Source of the DNA: Actinophytocola sp.
GTDB taxonomy: Bacteria > Actinomycetota > Actinomycetes > Mycobacteriales > Pseudonocardiaceae
Length of the DNA stretch: 64,000 nucleotides
NCBI RefSeq assembly: GCF_009379765.1
Contig: NZ_WHTD01000023.1
Location: 1-64,000 of the forward strand
Direction: 5' to 3'
Below are positions 43,464 through 51,087 of the stretch, piece after piece. The translations under genes and the position numbers were made by a program. The notes beneath the pieces were generated by a model. That model had not been told where the DNA came from, ran no database searches, and saw only the letters and a program-made list of their open reading frames with translations. Every line of letters begins with the position of its first letter. Positions within the stretch are counted from its first letter, which is position 1.

Positions 43464-44740
43464 ACGAGCGTGCCGACCGCCTCGATCGTGCGGTCGATCT
43501 GTTCGGGGGTGGTCACCATGCTCGGGCCGAACCGCAGGTACCGCTGGGCGTAGGGCGTGACGCTCGCGGCGATCCGGTGGTCCGCGCGCAGCGTCGCCGT
43601 CGCGGCGTATGCGTCCATAGTGGACACCTCGCAGCACACCACCCCGGCGGACAGGTCGGGGGAGGTGGGGGTGACGAGCCGGATCCCGTCGATGCCGGCG
43701 AGACCCTCCTTGAGCTGGCTCGCCTGCTCGGCGATGCGGGCGGCGATCCGGCCGCGGCCGATCCGCTGGTGGAACTCGAACGCCTCGCGGGCCGCCCACC
43801 GGTGCTCGAACGAGTGGTAGCCGCCGGGGGTGAATGCCGCGCCGGGGTTGGCGCCGCCGGAGAACGTCGGGATGAGCGCGGCGAGCGCCTCCCACGAACG
43901 GCCCCACAGCAGGCCCGTGCCACGCGGCCCGAACAGCCACTTGTGGGTGCCGGTGGCGAGGAAGTCGCAACCCAGGTCGTCGATGTCGGCGTCGACCGCG
44001 CCGAAGCCGTGCACGCCGTCCACGCACAGCAGTGCCCGGTCGGCGGGCGCGCGGCCGGCGTTGGCCTCGGCGACCGCCTGCCCGATGGCCGGGACCGGCA
44101 GCCGGACGCCGGTGCCGGAGTGCACCCAGGTCACGGCGACCACCCTGGTGCGCGGGCCGATCGCGGCGCGGAGCCGGTCGACGATCTGGGTCTCGTTCGC
44201 CGTGGCCGGCTCGTCGTAGAGCCGGACGCGGCGGACCGTGGCACCGGACCGTTCGCTCGCGAGGCGCAGGGCCTCGGTGGTGGCGTAGAAGTCGTGCTCG
44301 GTGGTCAGGATCTCCTGGCCCCGACGCAGCTTCAGGCCGGAGTAGAGGATGCCGAGACCCATCGTGGTGCTGTCGGTGAGCGCGATGTTCGCGGGCTGCG
44401 TGTCGAGGTACTCGGCGGCGGCTCGGCGGACCTCGTCCTCCGCGCCGTGGTGCGCCTGGACGTAGTGCTCGGTGTCCTTGTCGAGCCCCTCCCGGTGCTG
44501 GCTTATGGCTTCGCTGACCGGCTTGGGGTGCGTGGCGAGCACGAACGCGGCGAGGTGGACGAGGTCGGGGTCGAGCGGGAACTGCGCACGGACGTCGTCC
44601 CAGTCCATCGGGTCGAACTCGGTCGACCCGCCCGGCGGCGCCTCACCCCTGGTTGGTTGCTCGGTCGTGCAACCGGCCATGGCCGCGCCGGCCCCGAGGA
44701 GTCCGGCGGTGAGCAGACTGCGCCGACGTATCGGGTCCAT
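43460..44740 (-). CDS. Exported class V aminotransferase-like PLP enzyme (Tat lipoprotein)
   Basis: A 426-residue protein. The N-terminus is a twin-arginine signal (PIRRRSLLTAGLLGAG) ending in a lipobox AMAGC with Cys at 22, so it is predicted to be exported folded and lipid-anchored. The rest is a fold-type I PLP enzyme of the isopenicillin-epimerase/cysteine-desulfurase group: TDSTTMGLGILYSGLKLRRG, VTWVHSGTGVRLPV, CVDGVHGFGAVDADIDDLGC and FLATGTHKWLFGPRGTG with the PLP lysine in THKW. Tat export fits a cofactor-bearing enzyme. The substrate is unknown. It is divergent from the MBL-fold gene. Confidence 0.82.
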   Translation of the reverse strand: MDPIRRRSLLTAGLLGAGAAMAGCTTEQPTRGEAPPGGSTEFDPMDWDDVRAQFPLDPDLVHLAAFVLATHPKPVSEAISQHREGLDKDTEHYVQAHHGAEDEVRRAAAEYLDTQPANIALTDSTTMGLGILYSGLKLRRGQEILTTEHDFYATTEALRLASERSGATVRRVRLYDEPATANETQIVDRLRAAIGPRTRVVAVTWVHSGTGVRLPVPAIGQAVAEANAGRAPADRALLCVDGVHGFGAVDADIDDLGCDFLATGTHKWLFGPRGTGLLWGRSWEALAALIPTFSGGANPGAAFTPGGYHSFEHRWAAREAFEFHQRIGRGRIAARIAEQASQLKEGLAGIDGIRLVTPTSPDLSAGVVCCEVSTMDAYAATATLRADHRIAASVTPYAQRYLRFGPSMVTTPEQIDRTIEAVGTLV

Positions 44741-44807
44741 CCCGCGATCGTATGTGCTGACAGCGAAACCGCGGGCGGGTTCGGCGCGCCCCACTAGCGT
44801 GGGGTGC

Positions 44808-45593
44808 ATGGAGATCACCGAGTTGCGGCCGAGCCTGTACATGGTGCGGGTGGAGTTCGGCCAGCTGTACCTGTGGCGCGACGGTGACGCTGTGACCTTG
44901 GTCGACACCGGTGTGCCCGGCTCGGCCGCGGCCATCGCCGAGGCGCTGGCGAGCCTGGGGCTGGCGCCCTCCGCGGTCGAGCGGATCGTGATCACCCACG
45001 GCCACGAGGACCACGCGGGCGCCGCGGAGGAAGTCCGGTCCTGGCACGGCGCCCCGGTCCACGTGCACGAGGCCGACGCGCCGTTCGTCACCGGCGAGAC
45101 GCCGCGGCCGGAACCGGTGGTCACCGAGTTCGACGCGCACCTGTGGGAGCAGATCAGCTCGCTGGGCCTCGCGTCGACCCCACCGACCACGGTGGACGTT
45201 CTGCTGCACGAGGGCGACGAGCTCGACTTCGGCGGCGGGGCACGGGTGTTGAGCATCCCCGGCCACACGCCGGGCAGCGTCGCGGTGTACCTGCCGGAGC
45301 CGCGGGTCCTGTTCACCGGCGACACGATCGGCACGACCCCGGACGGCGTGGTGATACTGGGCGTGTTCAACCAGGACGAGGACCAGCAGCTCGAGAGCTT
45401 CCACCGGATGGCCGCCCTGGACGTGGAGACCGCCTGCATCGGCCACGGCGGCCCGGTCGTCACCGGCGCGGCCGTTGATCCGGGCAACATCTCAACAGCG
45501 GACCGGGTTGTCGCGATACTCGGAGTCGCGGTCGGTGTGTTCAGCGCCGATCAGGTTGTGGACGAGACCACGAACCCGCTGGGACCTGCCTAG
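44808..45593 (+). CDS. MBL-fold metallohydrolase
   Basis: A 261-residue metallo-beta-lactamase-fold hydrolase with the zinc motif THGHEDHAGA near residue 64, then SIPGHTPGSVAVYLP, LFTGDTIG and CIGHGGPVVTGAAV. It is of the general glyoxalase II/lactonase-like group; the substrate is unknown. The last 34 residues (ISTADRVVAILGVAVGVFSA...) do not look like the family ending. The stop TAG is the first triplet of the 166-base element that follows, so the C-terminus may have been changed by insertion. Confidence 0.82.
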   Translation: MEITELRPSLYMVRVEFGQLYLWRDGDAVTLVDTGVPGSAAAIAEALASLGLAPSAVERIVITHGHEDHAGAAEEVRSWHGAPVHVHEADAPFVTGETPRPEPVVTEFDAHLWEQISSLGLASTPPTTVDVLLHEGDELDFGGGARVLSIPGHTPGSVAVYLPEPRVLFTGDTIGTTPDGVVILGVFNQDEDQQLESFHRMAALDVETACIGHGGPVVTGAAVDPGNISTADRVVAILGVAVGVFSADQVVDETTNPLGPA

Positions 45594-45755
45594 TGTCGCG
45601 TGATCCTGTTCCTTTGCGTCCGCTGTGGATCCACGTGGTTCCTGGCTAGGCGGAGGAAAGTCGCTCGTACTGGGTGTACTTGGGTTTTTCTCCAACGCGG
45701 CCAGGGGCCGCGTTGGCCGCAGCGGCGTAAAGGTTTCAGGGTCACGCGACACTAG
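45590..45755. mobile_element. MITE-like element (166 bp) with CTAG-starting terminal inverted repeats
   Basis: The ends are inverted repeats: CTAGTGTCGCGTGATCCTG at 45,590 and, read from the right at 45,755, CTAGTGTCGCGTGACCCTG, differing at one base. The interior has no coding frame but holds an 11-base hairpin (arms 45,692-45,702 and 45,706-45,716). Both flanking genes use the TAG of the terminal CTAG as stop codon. Size, terminal repeats and lack of genes fit a non-autonomous transposon remnant. Confidence 0.7.
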
Positions 45756-46663
45756 ACCAGGGCCGGCTCGGTCAGGGTGAGGGTGCCGGCGTCCGCGTTC
45801 AACGTGGCCTCCACGCCGAGAGGGATGGTGAGCTGGGCCGGGACGTGGCCGAAGCCGAGGTCCCACACGGTCGGCATGCCGAGGCCGCCCAGCAGGTCCG
45901 CCAGCACGGCGTACACCTCGGCCGGTTCGCCGCAGCCGGTCCACGAGCCCAGCGCGATGCCGGACACCCCGGTGAACCAGCCCGCCCGCAACAGCTGGGT
46001 GAGCATCCGGTCCACCTTGTAGGGCTCCTCGTTGACGTCCTCCAGCAACACGATCGCGTCGTCGGGTGGCCGGGCCGACGAGCCGACGCACGAGGACAGC
46101 AGGCTCAGGTTGCCGCCGACCACCGGGCCGGTCGCGGTGCCGTGGTTCATCGTCGCCACCGTGGGGCCGGTCAGCGACAGCATCGACTCCGGCTCGAACA
46201 GGGTGGCGCGCAGGTACTTCTGCGCGGTCGGGTCGAACGACTCGCCCGCGACGATCGGCGAGAACACGGTCACCAGGTCGAGGTGGTCGCCGATCGCCTG
46301 GTGCAGCGCGGTGATGTCGCTCGACCCGGTGAACACCTTCGGCCCGGCCTCGGCCATCGCGTCCCAGTCGAGCAGGTCGACCATCCGCATCGCGCCGTAG
46401 CCGCCGCGCGCGCAGATCACCGCGGCGACGTCCGGGTCGCACCACGCGCGCTGCAGGTCGCCCACCCGGTGCGCGTCGTGCCCGGCGAGGTAGGGCACGT
46501 CGGGGTGGCGGTCCAGCACGTGCTTGCCCACCTCGACCCGCAGGCCCCAGTCCCGCAACACGGCCACGCCGGCGTCCAGGGGCTCGGCGGGCACCGGCCC
46601 GGCCGGCGCGACGACCGCGACGGTGTCCCCGGGCTTCAGCCGCGCGGGCCGCGTGCGGGTCAC
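45752..46663 (-). CDS. LD-carboxypeptidase-like protein (peptidase S66)
   Basis: A 303-residue cytosolic serine peptidase of family S66, which trims the terminal D-Ala from murein tetrapeptides during cell-wall recycling, or in some members gives self-immunity to nucleotide-peptide antibiotics. Catalytic parts are FTGSSDITAL (Ser), LLEDVNEEPYKVDRML (Glu) and LGFGHVPAQLTIPLG (His). GTG at 46,663 overlaps the stop of the upstream S9 peptidase by four bases. The stop codon lies in the terminal repeat of the MITE-like element, but the protein end looks natural. Confidence 0.88.
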   Translation of the reverse strand: MTRTRPARLKPGDTVAVVAPAGPVPAEPLDAGVAVLRDWGLRVEVGKHVLDRHPDVPYLAGHDAHRVGDLQRAWCDPDVAAVICARGGYGAMRMVDLLDWDAMAEAGPKVFTGSSDITALHQAIGDHLDLVTVFSPIVAGESFDPTAQKYLRATLFEPESMLSLTGPTVATMNHGTATGPVVGGNLSLLSSCVGSSARPPDDAIVLLEDVNEEPYKVDRMLTQLLRAGWFTGVSGIALGSWTGCGEPAEVYAVLADLLGGLGMPTVWDLGFGHVPAQLTIPLGVEATLNADAGTLTLTEPALV

Positions 46664-48597
46664 CGGCGCAGCTCCACCACGGGCACCCCGGGCGTGGCGA
46701 ACCCGAACACCTGGCCGTAGAAGGAAAGCTCGGCCTCCAGCGCTGCCGTCACGGTGTCCGCGCGGCGGAACCCGTGCTGCTCGCCCTCGAACGTCAGGTA
46801 CGCGTGCGGCACGCCGCTGCCGTCCAGCGCCGCGACGTACCGGTTGGCCTGCTCCGGCGGGCACACCTGGTCCTCGAGCCCCTGCAGCAACAGCACCGGG
46901 CCGGCGAGCCGGTCCAGCCGGTTCATGGGCGACCGTTCGATGTACCGGGCCTCGTGCTCGGGGAGTGTGCCGACGAGGCCGTCGAGGTAGCGCGACTCGA
47001 AGTCGTGCGTCTCGTCGGCGAAGCCCAGCAGGTCCAGCAGCGGGTACATGATCGTGGCGCACCGGTAGGTGTCCACTGTGGTCATCGAGGCGGCGGACGT
47101 CCAGCCGCCCGCCGAGCCGCCCCGGATCGCCAGCCGCGTGCCGTCCGCGGAGCCCTCCTCCGCGAGGGCGGTGGCGACCGCGGCGCAGTCGTGCACGTCG
47201 ACCACGCCCCACTCGCCGTTGAGCGACTCGCGGAACTCGCGCCCGTAGCCGGCCGAGCCGCCGTAGTTGACCGCGGCGTAACCGAAGCCGCGGCTGGTGA
47301 AGTAGGCGATCTCGAGGTTCAGCGTGCCGCGCACCTTGCCGGTCGGCCCGCCGTGCACGTACACGAGGTAGGGCGGCGCGGCACCGTCCGGCCCGGCGAA
47401 GTCGGGGTTGGTCGGCGGGTACACGAGCGCCGGGACCTGGCGGCCGTCCGGGCCCGCGAACAGCCGTTCCTCGGGCACCGGCAGGTACGTCTCGTCCGGC
47501 AGGCCGGTGCGCTCGGCGGTCAGCGTGGTCAGCGCGCCACCGGCGAGCTTGACCACGGCGAGGTCCCGGGTGGGCCCGCCGGCCGCCGACACGATCGCGC
47601 CGTCGAGCACCGCGACGTCCGGTGTCCACATGGTCCGGTCGGTGTCCACATCGGTCACCGTCGCGGCGTTCTCGTCGAGCACCGCGAGCCGGCCGGACCG
47701 CAGGATCGCGTACCGGCCGTCGCCCAGGGTCGCGAACCAGCGCGCGCCGACCGTCCAGAGCGGCCCGCCCAGCTCCTCGGCGCACGGCGCGAGGTTACGG
47801 CGCGACCCGTCCAGCCCGATGCGGAACAGGTTCCACCAGCCGTCCGGATCGGACAGTGCCAGCAACGACTCCGGCGACTCCCACTCGACCTGGCACGGGC
47901 TCTCCCGCGGCCCCCCGGCGAGCACCTCGTACGCACCGGGGCCGGCGAGCGGGGCGACACACAGCTCGGCGCCGTCCCACGGCATGCGCGGGTGGTCCCA
48001 GCCGATCCAGGCGACCCGCGTGCCGTCCGGCGAGAGCCGCGGGCCGGTCATGAACCGGTGGCTCGCGACGAGCACCCGGGCCCCGCCGCCGTCGGGATCG
48101 CCGTGGACCGGGATCGCGACCAGGTCCCGGTGGATGTCGGTGGGCCCGTCGCCGGTGACCGTCTCGCGCACGCACAGCACCGAGCCGTCCGGCCCGGGGG
48201 AGAGGTCGGCATACCGGACACCGTGGTGCCGATCGGGCGCCGGGGTGATCGGCCGCGGCTCACTGGGCGCGCCGACCTCGAGGAGGTAGAGCCGCTGGTC
48301 GGCCCAGCTGGTGAAGACGACCAGCTCGCCGCCCGGGCTGTCGAGCACGGTCCACGGCCGGCCGCCGTACTCGTGCACCCGGTTGCGGACGTTCCACGGC
48401 GCCGGCAGCACCTCGACCGGGTGACCGTCCGGTCCTTCGTGGAGCAACGCGACGCGGCCGGCCTCCGTCGGGCGCGTCTCCGCCCACCAGACCCGGCCGC
48501 CGTGCACGTCGACCCACTTCGGCTCACCGCCCGACGCCGCCACCGACGCGGCACCCAACGGTGACTCCCAGGTCCCGAACTGTGCGATCTTCACCAC
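46660..48597 (-). CDS. Prolyl oligopeptidase family (S9) serine peptidase
   Basis: A protein of about 645 residues with an N-terminal beta-propeller and a C-terminal alpha/beta hydrolase. The propeller has repeats such as DGTRVAWIGWDHPRMPWDGA. The catalytic triad is visible as GGSAGGWTSAASM (Ser, near residue 500), GLEDQVCPPEQAN (Asp) and GEQHGFRRADT (His). No signal peptide, so it is an intracellular peptide hydrolase. The start is GTG at 48,597 (or 48,594). It forms a two-gene unit with the S66 peptidase. Confidence 0.88.
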   Translation of the reverse strand: MVKIAQFGTWESPLGAASVAASGGEPKWVDVHGGRVWWAETRPTEAGRVALLHEGPDGHPVEVLPAPWNVRNRVHEYGGRPWTVLDSPGGELVVFTSWADQRLYLLEVGAPSEPRPITPAPDRHHGVRYADLSPGPDGSVLCVRETVTGDGPTDIHRDLVAIPVHGDPDGGGARVLVASHRFMTGPRLSPDGTRVAWIGWDHPRMPWDGAELCVAPLAGPGAYEVLAGGPRESPCQVEWESPESLLALSDPDGWWNLFRIGLDGSRRNLAPCAEELGGPLWTVGARWFATLGDGRYAILRSGRLAVLDENAATVTDVDTDRTMWTPDVAVLDGAIVSAAGGPTRDLAVVKLAGGALTTLTAERTGLPDETYLPVPEERLFAGPDGRQVPALVYPPTNPDFAGPDGAAPPYLVYVHGGPTGKVRGTLNLEIAYFTSRGFGYAAVNYGGSAGYGREFRESLNGEWGVVDVHDCAAVATALAEEGSADGTRLAIRGGSAGGWTSAASMTTVDTYRCATIMYPLLDLLGFADETHDFESRYLDGLVGTLPEHEARYIERSPMNRLDRLAGPVLLLQGLEDQVCPPEQANRYVAALDGSGVPHAYLTFEGEQHGFRRADTVTAALEAELSFYGQVFGFATPGVPVVELRR

Positions 48598-48715
48598 GCG
48601 GGCAACCCTAACCGGTCGGCCGCCGAAGGTGACCTCCGATAACGTGGCGCCAACACGTCGGCCTGGGGGGAACAGGCCTGCTCGACTTTGTTGTTGCCGT
48701 AGGGTCGGAGGTGCC

Positions 48716-49288
48716 ATGGCTCGTGTCATTCATGTGTTCCGCCAGCCCGATCGGTTCGTCGCCGGGACGGTCGGTCAACCTGGCGACCGTACGTTCTACC
48801 TGCAGGCCTCGGAGAGCGCGAGGACCATCAGCGTCACGCTGGAGAAGCAGCAGATGGCCGTGCTCGCCGAGCGCATCGGATCACTGTTGGAGGAGGTCCA
48901 CCGGCGCTTCGGGGCCGACCTCCCGGACGAGACGCCCGACGACCAGGTCGACGCCGGCCCGCTGACGGTGCCCGTCGAGGAGGAGTTCCGGGTCGGGACC
49001 ATGGGGCTCGGCTGGGACTCCGAGACCCGCGCGGTGGTCATCGAGCTGCTCGCGATCACCGAGGGCGAGGTCGACGAGTCGGTCGTGCTCGACGACACCG
49101 AGGAGGGCCCGGACGCGGTGCGGGTGTTCCTCACCCCGGCCGGGGCGCGGGCGTTCGCCGAGCGAGCCGACCGGGTGATCAACGCCGGCCGCAAGCCGTG
49201 CCCGCTGTGTGGCGAGCCGCTGGACCCGGCCGGGCACGTGTGCCCGCGGCAGAACGGGTACCGGCGCACCGAGGACGAGACGGAATAA
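48716..49288 (+). CDS. DUF3090 family protein
   Basis: A 190-residue protein of the conserved actinobacterial family DUF3090 (TIGR03847). It shows VIHVFRQPDRFVAGTVGQPG, RTFYLQASES, VTLEKQQMAVLAERIGSLLE and a C-terminal four-Cys/His zinc-like knuckle (CPLCGEPLDPAGHVCPRQNG). In most relatives it is coded between the MSMEG_4193-type phosphatase and the SCO1664-type gene. The role is unknown. It is followed by the SCO1664-type gene with one base between stop and start. Confidence 0.92.
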   Translation: MARVIHVFRQPDRFVAGTVGQPGDRTFYLQASESARTISVTLEKQQMAVLAERIGSLLEEVHRRFGADLPDETPDDQVDAGPLTVPVEEEFRVGTMGLGWDSETRAVVIELLAITEGEVDESVVLDDTEEGPDAVRVFLTPAGARAFAERADRVINAGRKPCPLCGEPLDPAGHVCPRQNGYRRTEDETE

Positions 49289-49289
49289 C

Positions 49290-50081
49290 TTGTTCCCGTC
49301 CGATCCGGCCGTCGCCGAGTTGCTCACCCGCGGTCGCATCGAGGTCGAGGGTCGGCTGGTGGACGCGTCCAACGCCACCTTGTTCTGCGCGATCAGCGGT
49401 GCGGGCGAGGTCGCGCACTGCGTCTACAAGCCGGTGTCCGGCGAACGGGCGTTGTGGGACTTCCCGGACGGAACGCTCGCCGGCCGGGAGGTCGGCGCCT
49501 ACCTGGTCTCCGAGGCGACCGGGCTGCATCTGGTCCCGCCGACGGTGCTGCGCGCGGGGCCGTTCGGTCCCGGGATGGTGCAGCTGTGGGTGGACACCAA
49601 GGAGGGCGACGACCTCGTCGACGTCATCGGCCCGGACGACGTGCCGAAGGGCTGGCGGCGGGTGCTGCGCGCGCACGACCGCTTCGGCGAGCCTGCCGTG
49701 CTCGCGCACTCCGACCACCCGAGCATCCGGCTGATGGCCGCGCTCGACGTGGTGATCAACAACGCGGACCGCAAGGGCGGCCACGTCCTGCACGGCACCG
49801 ACGGCAACGTCTACGGCGTCGACCACGGCATCTGCCTGCACACCGAGCACAAGCTGCGGACCGTGCTGTGGGGCTGGGTCGGCGAGCCGCTCCCCGAGGA
49901 CGTCCTGGAGATGCTGGGCACCCTGCGCGCCGCGATGCCGGCCCTCGCCGAGTCGCTGGCCGAGCACCTGACCCGCGCGGAGATCCGCGCCCTGGGCGCG
50001 CGGCTCGACGAGCTCGAGCGGACCGCCGAGTTCCCCACCCCGGGCGCGGACTACCGGGCCATCCCCTGGCCCGCCTTCTAG
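49290..50081 (+). CDS. SCO1664-family protein (PI3/4-kinase-like fold)
   Basis: A 263-residue protein of the SCO1664 family (TIGR03843). It resembles small phosphatidylinositol-kinase/HipA-like folds: VYKPVSGERALWDFPDGTLA with a likely ATP lysine, GREVGAYLVSEATGLHLVPP, LMAALDVVINNADRKGGHVL (catalytic-loop Asp/Asn) and VYGVDHGICLHTEHKLRTVL (metal-binding Asp). Start TTG at 49,290, straight after the DUF3090 stop. In relatives the next gene is mshC of mycothiol synthesis; here a TetR-monooxygenase cassette follows instead. Confidence 0.9.
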   Translation: MFPSDPAVAELLTRGRIEVEGRLVDASNATLFCAISGAGEVAHCVYKPVSGERALWDFPDGTLAGREVGAYLVSEATGLHLVPPTVLRAGPFGPGMVQLWVDTKEGDDLVDVIGPDDVPKGWRRVLRAHDRFGEPAVLAHSDHPSIRLMAALDVVINNADRKGGHVLHGTDGNVYGVDHGICLHTEHKLRTVLWGWVGEPLPEDVLEMLGTLRAAMPALAESLAEHLTRAEIRALGARLDELERTAEFPTPGADYRAIPWPAF

Positions 50082-50088
50082 CCACGCC

Positions 50089-50151
50089 CGCGAGTCCAAC
50101 GCTCGGGTACCGCGAGTCCAACACTCGGGTGGTCCGAGTTCGACGTTCGCG
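50089..50151. repeat. Intergenic repeats CGCGAGTCCAACrCTCG, left cluster
   Basis: Two close copies (50,089 and 50,111) and one degenerate copy (about 50,134) of CGCGAGTCCAAC(G/A)CTCGGGT lie just after the SCO1664-type stop. The same motif occurs inverted at 52,346-52,382, on the far side of the TetR-monooxygenase pair. Confidence 0.8.
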
Positions 50152-50433
50152 GCGCGCGAACGGGGGACTCGGCGGTCCGGAAGGCTAATACGCATTTGGT
50201 GACCTATTTGTGACATCGAACATCGGCACCAGCCGGCCTGCACATCGCACCGTGCCCGTTGACGGTCAACGCGCGGCCCTCCCACCGAACCCCGCTCACT
50301 GCGAACAAGCACCGGTCATCCACGGCCGCGCCGTATGACGTACCGCCCGCCGTGGTCACCTCCGGGTTGTGGTCGGTGGGCAGCGATGAGTGCCACGCAA
50401 CGCGCCGGATCCGCATGGTGCCAGCGCCTGGTC
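50152..50433. other. Intergenic stretch without a convincing gene
   Basis: This 282-base stretch holds a 77-residue minus-strand frame (50,204-50,437) beginning upstream of the TetR stop. A segment of it (TSYGAAVDDRCLFAVSGVRW) has protein-like composition, but there is no ribosome site or recognisable family. It may be a remnant. No repeats or terminators are evident. Confidence 0.4.
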
Positions 50434-51018
50434 TCACCGACCTTGGCGAGCGACGGGTGGGCGCAGGCCGTCCATGATGACGGTGATGAAGGCGTCGGTG
50501 AGTTCCTGGGACGCGGGTTGTGATCGGGCGATCGCGTAGGCGGTCTGGCCGACCAGGGCGGTGGTGGCGGCGGGATCGATGTCGGTGCGGATCGCGCCGT
50601 CCTGCCGTGCCCCGGCGATCATCTCCGACACGACCCGAACCAGTGTGGCCCGCAACGCTGTGGTGGCGGGCACGTCCAGGCCGTCCAACTGGTCGCTGAT
50701 GGCGTGGTGCGCGGACTGGAAGGCGATCAGCTCGGCGAGGAACGTGCGTAGCGCTCGTTCCGGATCGGTCTCCTCCAGCAGGTCCCTGGCGCGCTGGACC
50801 ACGGGTTCGAGCAGGCCGGACACGGCGGCGTCGAGAAGCGCGTCCTTACCGCCGAAGGCACGTACCACGGTCGCCGCCCCGAGGCCAGCCTTCTTGGCGA
50901 TGGCCTCGACGGTGAGCGAGGTGCCCGGCTCGGCCAGCAGCGCCGTGGTCGCCTCCAGCGCGAGCCGCCTGTTGCGCACCGCATCGGCCCTGCGGCCACG
51001 CTCTCCCGACGTTGACAT
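50434..51018 (-). CDS. TetR-family regulator
   Basis: A 194-residue TetR repressor. The helix-turn-helix is at residues about 25-65 (SLTVEAIAKKAGLGAATVVR, AFGGKDALLDAA). The ligand-binding part (RALRTFLAELIAFQSAHHAI, DPAATTALVGQTAYAIARSQ) is of the usual all-helical type. ATG at 51,018 has GGAAGGA nine bases upstream; an upstream ATG at 51,036 is possible. It is divergent from the FAD monooxygenase gene, which it very likely represses through the dyads between them. Confidence 0.88.
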   Translation of the reverse strand: MSTSGERGRRADAVRNRRLALEATTALLAEPGTSLTVEAIAKKAGLGAATVVRAFGGKDALLDAAVSGLLEPVVQRARDLLEETDPERALRTFLAELIAFQSAHHAISDQLDGLDVPATTALRATLVRVVSEMIAGARQDGAIRTDIDPAATTALVGQTAYAIARSQPASQELTDAFITVIMDGLRPPVARQGR

Positions 51019-51042
51019 CTGGAACGGTCCTTCCATATAGTC

Positions 51043-51064
51043 AAGTGGAATGTTCATTTCACTT
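51043..51064. promoter_or_regulatory. Candidate TetR operator
   Basis: AAGTGGAAT and ATTTCACTT form a nine-base dyad (one mismatch) around GTTC in the gap between the TetR and monooxygenase starts. A second dyad, TTCCA and TGGAA ten bases apart, overlaps it at 51,031-51,050. Both would block the divergent promoters. Confidence 0.55.
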
Positions 51065-51087
51065 ACTCTATCGCAAGGGAGCCCCAG

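Noticed and set aside
45692-45716. Hairpin inside the 166-base element as a terminator.
   Set aside because: The 11-base stem is perfect but no T-run follows on either strand, so it is better explained as part of the element.
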